This document shows positions 1 through 6,480 of a stretch of 11,095 nt of DNA, piece by piece. Within the stretch, counting starts at the first letter, position 1; each line of letters begins with the position of its first letter. The position numbers and the translations under genes are program-made. The notes under the pieces were generated by a model. It saw only the letters and a program-made list of their open reading frames with translations, did no database searches and was not told the origin of the DNA. This DNA comes from Rubritepida sp. Lineage in GTDB: Bacteria; Pseudomonadota; Alphaproteobacteria; Acetobacterales; Acetobacteraceae. The DNA lies in assembly GCA_014376425.1 (NCBI GenBank), contig JACMRO010000351.1, forward strand, positions 1-11,095, written 5' to 3'.

Positions 1-65
1 ACGCACGGGCCGCCACCATCGCCAACGGCCGCAGCGCCGAGTTGCTGGTGAAGATGCTGGGGTGA
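1..65 (+). CDS. C-terminal end of an unidentified protein (5' part outside window)
   Basis: An open frame enters from the left edge (codons in phase from base 3) and ends at TGA 63-65. The last visible residues read ...TIANGRSAELLVKMLG. Nearly every codon ends in G or C, as in the other genes here, which supports real coding rather than chance. The fragment of about 20 residues is too short to assign to a family. The next gene starts 54 bp later on the same strand with its own ribosome binding site, so co-transcription is possible but not shown. Confidence 0.55.
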   Translation, partial: ARAATIANGRSAELLVKMLG

Positions 66-119
66 CAGCGCGCCGCCCGGGGCGGATAGTGTGGCGCAAT
101 CACGAAACTGGGAGCGGCA

Positions 120-830
120 ATGCCAAGCCTGAATGCGACCAAGTGCAAGGCGGGGGACCTCCTGCTCTTCTACGGCGTCAACGCCGTGGCTGTCGGCCAG
201 GGCGCGGCGAAGGGGTTAAAGGTGCTGACCGCACTGCCGGCGCTGATCTCGGCCGCCCAGGGCGGGGCGGCCGCCTTCCAGGGATCGGCCACCTGCAACC
301 ACGCAGCCATCATCACCGAGGTCGAGGGCAGACGGGTGTTCAACCTGGCGCATGCCACCAGCGCCGGCGTCCAGCTGACGGATGTGGACAATTATCTGCT
401 GGGCATGGAGGGCAGCTGCCAGGTTTTCCGGATGCGCGGCAAATTCGACTTTGCAGCCGAGGCCGGTCGCGTCGGCGCCACCTGGGCTGGTGCCGCCGCC
501 AACGGCGCGGCGGGGATCGTCTACTCAACGGGCAAAGGGTTTCTCTCCGCTTTCCAGAGTTCCAGTTTCGGCTCGGGCGCCAAGCAGCGCGCCGCCTTCT
601 ACCGCGCCAACAAGGACCGACCCGGCGGGCCCGCGGATATCGGCAACATGCTGCAGGGCCGCGCCAAGGCGATGTTCTGCTCGATGTTCGCCATCGCCTG
701 CTACCAGGCCGCGATGTCGGACATGTATCTCGGTCAGATGCTGGCGCTGGATGCCAAGCACACCTCGCCCATGTATCTCGACGGCTACCTGAAGGGGTCG
801 CAGCACTGGGAGCAGATCAACGCCCAGTAG
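120..830 (+). CDS. Permuted papain-fold (YiiX / NlpC-P60-like) putative cysteine hydrolase
   Basis: This is a 236-residue protein starting at ATG 120, five bases after GGGAG (110-114). The N-terminal GDLLLFYG (residues 12-19) is followed by CNHAAIITEVEG with His61, and much later by FCSMFAIACYQAA with Cys187. A GD..(L/F) strand, then a 'H.aii' histidine, then a downstream 'fCS' cysteine is the order seen in circularly permuted papain-like enzymes (YiiX/YaeF, LRAT-like). In the standard NlpC/P60 fold the Cys comes first. Such proteins cleave amide or ester bonds, often in peptidoglycan or lipids; the substrate here is unknown. A strand between about residues 68 and 90 (RRVFNLAHAT...GVQLTDVD) also fits. 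There is no signal peptide or clear membrane helix, so it is probably cytosolic or exported by another route. It appears to be an orphan gene. The fold assignment is by motif reading only. Confidence 0.6.
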   Translation: MPSLNATKCKAGDLLLFYGVNAVAVGQGAAKGLKVLTALPALISAAQGGAAAFQGSATCNHAAIITEVEGRRVFNLAHATSAGVQLTDVDNYLLGMEGSCQVFRMRGKFDFAAEAGRVGATWAGAAANGAAGIVYSTGKGFLSAFQSSSFGSGAKQRAAFYRANKDRPGGPADIGNMLQGRAKAMFCSMFAIACYQAAMSDMYLGQMLALDAKHTSPMYLDGYLKGSQHWEQINAQ

Positions 831-831
831 G

Positions 832-852
832 GCGCTGGCCATGGCCAAGCGC
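832..852. other. Short GC-rich imperfect palindrome between genes
   Basis: GCGCTGGCC and GGCCAAGCGC face each other around a central AT, with one bulged A. This could form a hairpin just after the stop codon of the papain-fold gene and before the ribosome binding site of the CoA-transferase alpha gene. There is no following T-run, so it is at best an attenuating or non-canonical terminator hairpin. Confidence 0.25.
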
Positions 853-885
853 GGCGCGGTAGGCTCCGCGCAGGGAGATGCGCCG

Positions 886-1704
886 ATGACGCCGATCAGC
901 CTCGAAGCCATGGCCGCCAGTGTGCCCGATGGCGCGCTACTCGCATTGCCGCCGGACAATTCGCTGCCCTCGGTCGCACTGGCCATGGCGCTGATCCGGG
1001 GTGGCGCGCGCGGCCTGCGCCTGCTGGGCGTGCCGGTCAGCGGCTTCGCCACTGACATCCTGATCGGCGCCGGCTGCGTGGCCGAGGTGCAGACCTCGGC
1101 CGTGTCGCTGGGCGAGGCGGGTTTCGCGCCACGCTTCACCGCGGCGCTCAAGGCCGGCACGATCACGGTGCGGGACGCCACCTGCCCGGCCATCCACACC
1201 ATGCTGCAGGCGGCGGAAAAGGGCGTGCCCTTCATGCCGTTGCGCGGGCTGATCGGCAGCGACATCCTGGCGCACCGGCCGGATTGGGTGGTGCAGCAAA
1301 ATCCGTTCGGCCCGCTTGGCGATGTGATCGTGCTGCTCCCCGCCCTGTCGCCTGAGGTGGCCGCGTTTCACGCGGTGATGGCCGACAGCTACGGTAACGT
1401 CTGGCTCGGCCGGCGGCGGGAATGCGCCACCCTGGCACACGCGTCGCAACGCGCGCTGGTGACGGTGGAAAGGGTCGTGGAGGGCAATTTCCTCGAAGAT
1501 GAGCGGCTGGCGCCCGGTACCATCAGTGCGACCTACATCGAGGCCGTGGCCATCGCCCAACGCGGCGCCCGGCCGGCGGCGCTGCTCGACGAATACGGCT
1601 TCGATGCCGCCTATGTCGCCGAATATGCCAGCATGGCGAAGACTGATGCGGGCTTCGGCGAATGGATGGCCTGCGAGGTCTTCGGTCAGGTGCGCGCGGC
1701 GTGA
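886..1704 (+). CDS. Family I CoA-transferase-like alpha subunit (glutaconate CoA-transferase A type)
   Basis: I start this 272-residue protein at ATG 886 because GGGAG (873-877) sits nine bases upstream. The in-frame ATG at 841 lacks such a site and lies in a palindrome. The protein follows the GctA/IpdA-like alpha-subunit pattern. It has an N-terminal helix-strand with G-rich LIRGGARGLRLLGVP (residues 37-50) and SGFATDILIGAG.VAEVQTSAVSLGE (about 52-77). It then has GVPFMPLRGLIGSD (113-126), HAVMADSYGNV (166-176 region) and an AYVAEYA tail. Family members join with a beta subunit to move CoA between acyl groups, or in IpdAB to hydrolyse a ring-opened steroid CoA ester. The next gene overlaps it by GTGA and encodes that beta subunit, so the two are translated together. 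The substrate cannot be read from the sequence. Confidence 0.8.
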   Translation: MTPISLEAMAASVPDGALLALPPDNSLPSVALAMALIRGGARGLRLLGVPVSGFATDILIGAGCVAEVQTSAVSLGEAGFAPRFTAALKAGTITVRDATCPAIHTMLQAAEKGVPFMPLRGLIGSDILAHRPDWVVQQNPFGPLGDVIVLLPALSPEVAAFHAVMADSYGNVWLGRRRECATLAHASQRALVTVERVVEGNFLEDERLAPGTISATYIEAVAIAQRGARPAALLDEYGFDAAYVAEYASMAKTDAGFGEWMACEVFGQVRAA

Positions 1705-2489
1705 CCCCCGCCGATGTGACTGCCCCTGGGCCCTCTTCCGGGCCGGGCTTCGCGCCCGAGGAATTGCTGGCCGTCACCCTGGCGCGGCTGATCCTGGACC
1801 CGACCGCACGCCCGGCCCGCCACATCGCCGTCGGCGCCGCCTCGCCCATTCCCGCCGCCGCCTGCTGGCTGGTGGCGAAGCTGGGCCACCCCGTGCGGCT
1901 GTCGCTGCTGCACAAGCGCTCCGGCAACCCCTTCACCGAGGGCACGCGCGAGTTGTTCGACCTGACGGGTCAGGGCCGGATCGACCTGTTCTTCCTGGGT
2001 GGCGGGCAGATCGACGGGCAGGCCAACCTCAACCTGATCGGCACCGGCGACTGGCCGGGCATGGGCGTGCGCTTCCCCGGCAGCTTCGGCAGCGCCTTCA
2101 TGTACCCGATGGCGCACCGGACCATCCTTTTCAGGGAGGAGCATTCGCCGCGGGTGCTGGTGCAGCGCGTGGCGCATGTATCGGCGCCGGGTGTCAGCCC
2201 GCCCGGCGTTTTCCGGCGTGGTCATGCGCAGGCGCTGGTGACCGGCAAATGCGTCTTCGCCTTCGACCCCGTGGCCGCCCGCTTCACCCTGGCGAGCCTG
2301 CATCCCGGCGAGACGGTGCACAGCATACGCGCCGCCACCGGCTTCGACTTCGATGCCGGTGCGGCGCCGCAGACCGCGCCGCCCGGCGACGCCGAGCTGG
2401 CGCTGCTGCGCGGCCCGGTCTGTGACGAGATGGCCGAGACCTACCCGGAATTCTGCGGCCGGATCTGGGGCCGTGGCCAGGCCGCTTAG
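1701..2489 (+). CDS. Family I CoA-transferase-like beta subunit (GctB type, atypical active site)
   Basis: This is a 262-residue protein starting at GTG 1701, whose GTGA overlaps the TGA of the alpha gene; the coupling decides the start over the longer in-frame reading from 1662. Family features are the N-terminal ELLAVTLARLIL, VGAASPIPAAACWLVAKL (residues 44-61), FLGGGQIDGQANLNLIGTGD (98-117) and GSFGSAFMYPMAHRT. The C-terminal GKCVFAFDP...LASLHPGETV..IRAATGFDFD matches the family's 'TDxGVFxFD...G.DF' end. In glutaconate CoA-transferase the beta subunit carries a catalytic Glu in an ESG context that forms the CoA thioester intermediate. Here the corresponding stretch appears to be LSLLHKRSGNPF, with Arg73 before Ser-Gly. 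That suggests it may not be a classical transferase, and a hydrolase like IpdAB is an alternative. The gene converges on the PQQ-dehydrogenase gene with a 12-bp gap. Confidence 0.78.
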   Translation: MTPADVTAPGPSSGPGFAPEELLAVTLARLILDPTARPARHIAVGAASPIPAAACWLVAKLGHPVRLSLLHKRSGNPFTEGTRELFDLTGQGRIDLFFLGGGQIDGQANLNLIGTGDWPGMGVRFPGSFGSAFMYPMAHRTILFREEHSPRVLVQRVAHVSAPGVSPPGVFRRGHAQALVTGKCVFAFDPVAARFTLASLHPGETVHSIRAATGFDFDAGAAPQTAPPGDAELALLRGPVCDEMAETYPEFCGRIWGRGQAA

Positions 2490-2501
2490 CAGCGTAAAGG
2501 G

Positions 2502-3686
2502 TCAGGCCACCACCGGTTCCAGCCGGAAGACCCGGCCGTGAATCTCATCGGTCAGCACATAGACCAGCCCGTCCGGCCCCTGCCGCACATCGCGCACCCG
2601 CTGGCCGATGCGCAGGCTTTCATGCGTCGTGACCTGGCCGTTGGCGCCGATCGCGATGCGACGGACATCCTGCGTCGCCAACCCGCCGGCGAAGAGCGAG
2701 CCACGCCATGCCCCGAAGCGCCCGCCGTCATAGGCCATCAGCCCCGACGCGCCGATGACCGAGGGAAACCAGACCAGCAGGGGGTCGGTGAAGCCGGCAC
2801 CCGATCGCTGCCCGGTGCCGACCGGCGTGCCGCCATCATAGTCGCGGCCCCAGCCGACCTGCGGCCAGCCGTAATTGGCGCCGGCGGTGATCAGGTTAAG
2901 CTCGTCGCCGCCGAGCGGACCGTGCTCGGTGGCGAAGATGCGACCGTCCGGGTGCCGCGCCATTCCCTGCACATGGCGGTGGCCATAGGAGAACACCTCC
3001 GGCCGGGCGCCCTGGCGGCCGATGAACGGGTTGTCGGGTGGCGCCGTGCCGTCGTCGCGCAGCCGCAGGATCTTGCCCAGGTGGCTGTTGAGGTCCTGCG
3101 CGTTCAGCCGGCTCAGCCGCCCTTCCACCGCCACCGGCGGGTTGCCGCCATCGCCCACGCTGACCAGCATGGTGCCATCCGGCAGCCACAGGATCTTGCC
3201 GCCGTAATGCTGGAAGTCCGGCTTGCCCTGGCTGGCCTCGAACAGCACCTGCAGGTTGGTCAGCGCATTGCCTTCCAGCGTGGCGCGGGCCAGGCGCAGC
3301 CGGTTGTCCTGCGCCGTGCCATGCGCGTAGATCATGTAGAGCAGCCGGTTCTGGGCGAAGTTCGGGTGCGGCGAAACCTCGAACAGGCCGGACTGGAAGA
3401 CCAGGCCGCGCTCGGCCGCCAGCAGGACGGGCGGCGTGCCGGTGATGGTCGCGGGCTCCAGCCGGCCCGCCCGGATCACACGCAGCCGGCCCGGGCGTTC
3501 GGTCACCAGCGCCGTGCCGTCCGGCAGCCAGGCGATCGACCAGGGGTGCCCCGGCCCCTCGGCCACCGTCGTCTGGCGGTAGGCGAAGCTCAGCGGCGGA
3601 TCGCCCGCTGCCTGGAAGGGCTCGGCCCGGGCAAGGGCGGGCAGCGCGGCCGCCAGGGCCACGGACGCCAGATGGCGACGCTCCAT
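2502..3686 (-). CDS. Exported PQQ-dependent sugar (glucose/sorbosone) dehydrogenase family protein
   Basis: This is a 394-residue protein read leftwards from ATG at 3686-3684, with GGGAG (3698-3694) eight bases upstream. The start MERRHLASVALAAALPALARA is a Sec-type signal peptide with a likely cut after ARA (residue 21), so the enzyme should act in the periplasm. The mature part is a six-bladed propeller of the soluble glucose dehydrogenase/YliI (Asd) type. It has HPWSIAWLPDG (47-57), HYGGKILWLPDGTMLVSVGDGG (160-181), QDLNSHLGKILRL (197-209), SYGHRHVQGMARHPDG (233-248), EHGPLGGDELN (254-264) and ANYGWP (270-275). His160 is the candidate base that takes a proton from the sugar, and Arg237 would sit near PQQ. 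The usual GHRN reads GHRH here. The enzyme would oxidise an aldose or similar substrate; the exact substrate is unknown. The length is normal for the family. Confidence 0.88.
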   Translation of the reverse strand: MERRHLASVALAAALPALARAEPFQAAGDPPLSFAYRQTTVAEGPGHPWSIAWLPDGTALVTERPGRLRVIRAGRLEPATITGTPPVLLAAERGLVFQSGLFEVSPHPNFAQNRLLYMIYAHGTAQDNRLRLARATLEGNALTNLQVLFEASQGKPDFQHYGGKILWLPDGTMLVSVGDGGNPPVAVEGRLSRLNAQDLNSHLGKILRLRDDGTAPPDNPFIGRQGARPEVFSYGHRHVQGMARHPDGRIFATEHGPLGGDELNLITAGANYGWPQVGWGRDYDGGTPVGTGQRSGAGFTDPLLVWFPSVIGASGLMAYDGGRFGAWRGSLFAGGLATQDVRRIAIGANGQVTTHESLRIGQRVRDVRQGPDGLVYVLTDEIHGRVFRLEPVVA

Positions 3687-3865
3687 TCGAATTCTCCCAT
3701 CATGACTGTTGAACCACCGGCCATTCTTGCGTGAGCCGGGTGCTTGACTGGACGAGAGCTAGTCCTGCCGAATTCGGACAAGCAAGTCACACTCGCGTGG
3801 CCGCGCCGGTTCGACAAAGCCGGGGGGTTGCCGCATCCTGCCTGCAACGAACAGGGGGCGACGCG
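3687..3865. other. Divergent intergenic region between dehydrogenase and CaiB-family gene
   Basis: These 179 bases separate two divergently read genes and must hold both promoters. I see the two ribosome binding sites, a TTGACT (3744-3749) without a convincing -10 at the right distance, and a perfect 10-bp palindrome CCGAATTCGG (3768-3777). No small gene, RNA or terminator is evident. Confidence 0.4.
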
Positions 3866-5116
3866 ATGGACATGGCAGCCAATGAGGCAGGCACCGGGCG
3901 CGGCCTGGCGCGCGGCCCCGGGGCGCTGGCCGGGCTCAAGGTCATCGACCTCACGCGGGTGCTGGGCGGCCCGTACTGCACCATGATCCTCAGCGACCAT
4001 GGCGCCGAGGTCATCAAGCTCGAACCGCCGATGGGCGACGAGGTGCGCGACTGGGGGCCTCCGTTCCATCCGTCAGGGGAGGATCGGGGCGACGCCAGCT
4101 ACTTCATCGGCGTCAACCGCAACAAGCGCAGCGTGGGGCTGGACCTGGCCCAGCCCGCCGGGCGCGAAGTCCTGCTGCGACTGCTGGAAGGTGCGGACGT
4201 GCTGATCGAGAATTTCAAGCCGGGCACCATGGAAAAATGGGGCCTGGGCTATGAGGCAGTGCTGGCCGAACGCTTCCCGCGCCTGATCCACTGCCGCGTC
4301 TCGGGCTTCGGCGCCACCGGCCCGCTGGGCGGCGCGCCGGGCTACGACGCCATCGTCCAGGCCATCGTCGGCCTGATGTCCATCAACGGCACGGCCACCT
4401 CCGGCCCGACGCGGATGGGCACGCCGATCGTCGATCTGGGCACCGGGCTGTATTCGGCCATCGCAATCCTGATGGCGGTGCATGAGCGGCACGCCTCCGG
4501 GCTGGGACAGTATCTCGACATGACGCTGCACGACTGCGGCCTGGCACTGCTGCACCCGCATGCGGCCAATCATCTGCTGAACGGAAAGCGCCCAGTCGCC
4601 ACCGGCAACCCGCACCCCAACCTGGCGCCCTATTCCACCTTCAAGACCAGGACCTGCGACATCTTCATGGGCGTGGGCAATGACGTGGCGTTCCGCAAGC
4701 TGTGCGACTTCCTCGGCATGGCGGAGGTGGCGGCCGACCCGCGCTTCGCCACCAATGGCGGCCGGGTGACCAACCGCGAGGCGCTGACCGCGCTGCTGGA
4801 CGATCGTTTCGCGCAGGAGGACGGGTTCGCGCTGTGCCCGCGCATGCTGGCCGCCGGCCTGCCCGCCGGCCCAGTTACCCATGTCGACCAGGCGCTGGCC
4901 GCCGAGCACACCGCGCATCGCGAGATGGTGACCGAGCTGGGTGACTTCCGCGCGCTCGGCACCCCCATCAAGCTGTCCCGCACGCCGGGCGGCACGCATC
5001 GCGCGCCGCCGAAATTCGGCCAGGACACCAACAGCGTGCTGGCCGCGCATGGCTTCTCGGCGGAGGAAATCGCGCAGCTGCATGCCGATGGCGTGGTGCT
5101 GGAGAAGCGGCGGTGA
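3866..5116 (+). CDS. Family III (CaiB/BaiF) acyl-CoA:carboxylate CoA-transferase
   Basis: This is a 416-residue protein. I start at ATG 3866, seven bases after AGGGGG (3853-3858); the frame is open back to 3731 but has neither a ribosome site nor family homology there. Family landmarks are LAGLKVIDLTRVLGGPYCTM (21-40), LSDHGAEVIKLEPPMGDEVR (42-61), NRNKRSVGLDL (84-94) and DVLIENFKPGTMEKWGLGY (111-129). These are followed by CRVSGFGATGP (143-153), PGYDAIVQA (158-166) and GTPIVDLGTGLYSA (185-198). Asp190 in IVDLGTG matches the catalytic Asp of formyl-CoA transferase and CaiB, which forms acyl anhydride and thioester intermediates. The small domain ends with GTPIKLSRTPGG and FGQDTNSVL. Family members transfer CoA to oxalate, carnitine, succinate, itaconate or aromatic acids; the substrate is not readable here. 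The GTGA at the end couples it to a GNAT acetyltransferase gene, so the two are probably one operon. Confidence 0.9.
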   Translation: MDMAANEAGTGRGLARGPGALAGLKVIDLTRVLGGPYCTMILSDHGAEVIKLEPPMGDEVRDWGPPFHPSGEDRGDASYFIGVNRNKRSVGLDLAQPAGREVLLRLLEGADVLIENFKPGTMEKWGLGYEAVLAERFPRLIHCRVSGFGATGPLGGAPGYDAIVQAIVGLMSINGTATSGPTRMGTPIVDLGTGLYSAIAILMAVHERHASGLGQYLDMTLHDCGLALLHPHAANHLLNGKRPVATGNPHPNLAPYSTFKTRTCDIFMGVGNDVAFRKLCDFLGMAEVAADPRFATNGGRVTNREALTALLDDRFAQEDGFALCPRMLAAGLPAGPVTHVDQALAAEHTAHREMVTELGDFRALGTPIKLSRTPGGTHRAPPKFGQDTNSVLAAHGFSAEEIAQLHADGVVLEKRR

Positions 5117-5559
5117 TCCGCCCGGCGCGCCCTGGTGATTTCGACGCCTGGCTGCCGCTGTGGAACGGCTACAACGGCTTCTACGGCCGTGACGGCGCCA
5201 CTGCCCTGCCCGAGGCGATCAGCCGCCTGACCTGGCAGCGCTTCCACGACGCGCTGGAGCCGATGCACGCGCTGGTCGCCGAGCGCGACGGCAGGCTGAT
5301 CGGCCTGGTGCACTACCTCTGGCACCGCAGCACCATCACCGTGTGCCCCGATTGTTACTTGCGCGACCTGTTCACCGCGCCCGAGGCCCGCGGCCAGGGC
5401 GTGGGGCGGGCGCTGATCCAGGGCGTGTACGACGCCGCGCGCGCCGCGGGCGGCGACCGGGTGTACTGGCAGACGCACACCACCAACACCGCCGGGCGCA
5501 CGCTGTATGACAAGGTGGCCGAACACGCGGGCTTCCTGGTTTACCGCAAGATGCTCTGA
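5113..5559 (+). CDS. GNAT-family N-acetyltransferase
   Basis: This is a 148-residue protein starting at GTG 5113, which overlaps the TGA of the CaiB-family gene as GTGA. The protein begins IRPARPGDFDAWLPLW, a typical GNAT N-terminus. Motif A is clear: LRDLFTAPEARGQGVGRALI (residues 83-102), with the R/Q-G-x-G-x-G/A acetyl-CoA pyrophosphate loop RGQGVGRA. The C-terminal NTAGRTLYDKVAEHAGFLVYRK fits motif B (N..A..LY...GF). It would acetylate an amine; whether a small molecule or a protein is unknown. Translational coupling to the CoA-transferase suggests joint expression but does not identify a pathway. Its 3' end overlaps the convergent arginase-family gene by 19 bases. Confidence 0.88.
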   Translation: MIRPARPGDFDAWLPLWNGYNGFYGRDGATALPEAISRLTWQRFHDALEPMHALVAERDGRLIGLVHYLWHRSTITVCPDCYLRDLFTAPEARGQGVGRALIQGVYDAARAAGGDRVYWQTHTTNTAGRTLYDKVAEHAGFLVYRKML

Positions 5560-6434
5560 CCCAGGACGAGCATCGCCTCCATCATCATGTGCGCGCAGAG
5601 CAGCGCGGCCATCCCCTGCACATCCTGCGGCGGGCTGACGGTATTGAAGTCCAACGCCACGATGTTCAGCCCCGAAAGACTGCGCATTAACGCGATGCCT
5701 TCGCGCGCCGACAAGCCGCCCCAGGCGGGGGTGCAGACCCCAGGCGCGACCGACGGGTCGAACACATCCATGTCCCAGCACAGATAGACTGGCCGGCCGG
5801 CGGCGACATCGGCGAATTCCGCCATGGCCTGGGCCAGGCCGCGACGCAGCAGCTCGTCGGTCGTCAGCACCGTGAAGCCGAGCGCCGCGGCATGTGCCAG
5901 CACGCCTTGCCGGCTGGTGAATCCGCGAATGCCGACATGCCAGGAGCGGCGGGCATCGATCACGCCCTCCTCGGCCGCGTGGCTGAACTGGTTGGAGGCG
6001 TCATAAGGGTCGGCCGGATCGTAAGGATAGGCGTCGGTGTGGCTGTCCACATGCAGGGCTATCAGGCCGGGATGGGCGCGCGCGGCGGCGCGCATCAACG
6101 GCAGCGAGACGGCGCCATCGCCACCGACGCCAATCGGGATGGCGCCCGCCGCCAGGATCGCGCCGGCGGCGGTTTCGATCAGGGGGTGCGCCGCCGCCAG
6201 GCGGCCCGGGGTGATGCCGGCCACGTCGCCGCAATCGACCGCACCCAGCAGGCCGGCCACGTCACGGTCGCCATGGCTGGGATGGAAGCGCGGCACCAGG
6301 CGCGATGCGGCGCGCACCGCCTCGGGTCCATGCCGCGCGCCGATGCGCCAGGGGTGCGTGCCGCAATCGAACGGTACCCCAAGCAACCCGACGCGGCCGG
6401 TGGCGGGACCGTGCGGCAAGCCAAAGAAGCTCAT
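5541..6434 (-). CDS. Arginase/agmatinase-family (ureohydrolase) protein with altered metal site
   Basis: This is read leftwards from ATG at 6434-6432, giving 297 residues, close to agmatinase length. An in-frame ATG at 6482 would add 16 proline-rich residues (ILPNGAPSPLPPPRP) and is less likely. Neither start has a good ribosome site. Ureohydrolase landmarks are GVPFDCGTHPWRIGARHGPEAVR (19-41), IGVGGDGAVSLP (101-112), ALHVDSHTDAYPYDP (126-140), WHVGIRGFTSRQG (165-177) and LCWDMDVFDPSVAPG (218-232). The end, ALDFNTVSPPQD, is the 'D.NevsP..D' motif. The acidic and His ligands of DSHTD (Asp130, His132, Asp134) and DMD (Asp221, Asp223) are present. The usual GGDH reads GGDG, so one Mn-A ligand is missing. 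Substrates in the family are guanidino compounds such as agmatine or guanidinobutyrate; none is certain here. The gene is divergent from the RidA-family gene. Confidence 0.85.
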   Translation of the reverse strand: MSFFGLPHGPATGRVGLLGVPFDCGTHPWRIGARHGPEAVRAASRLVPRFHPSHGDRDVAGLLGAVDCGDVAGITPGRLAAAHPLIETAAGAILAAGAIPIGVGGDGAVSLPLMRAAARAHPGLIALHVDSHTDAYPYDPADPYDASNQFSHAAEEGVIDARRSWHVGIRGFTSRQGVLAHAAALGFTVLTTDELLRRGLAQAMAEFADVAAGRPVYLCWDMDVFDPSVAPGVCTPAWGGLSAREGIALMRSLSGLNIVALDFNTVSPPQDVQGMAALLCAHMMMEAMLVLGQSILR

Positions 6435-6480
6435 GGGGCGTGGCGGTGGGAGCGGGGATGGAGCACCGTTCGGTAATATC

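Noticed and set aside
832..852. Rho-independent terminator after the papain-fold gene
   Set aside because: The stem is short with a bulge and nothing like a T-run follows, so it is listed only as a palindrome.
841..885. Earlier ATG for the CoA-transferase alpha subunit
   Set aside because: It lies in a palindrome without a ribosome site; ATG 886 has GGGAG at a good distance.
2538..3734. Long open frame on the plus strand opposite the PQQ dehydrogenase
   Set aside because: It is the mirror of a well-supported minus-strand gene in high-GC DNA. Its translation is rich in Arg, Ala, Gly and His with no recognisable motif.
3768..3777. CCGAATTCGG palindrome as an operator
   Set aside because: Ten bases of perfect symmetry can occur by chance. 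It is not placed on a convincing promoter and matches no operator I know.
3731..3865. Upstream in-frame extension of the CaiB-family protein
   Set aside because: The ribosome binding site AGGGGG stands just before ATG 3866, and the extension has no family similarity.
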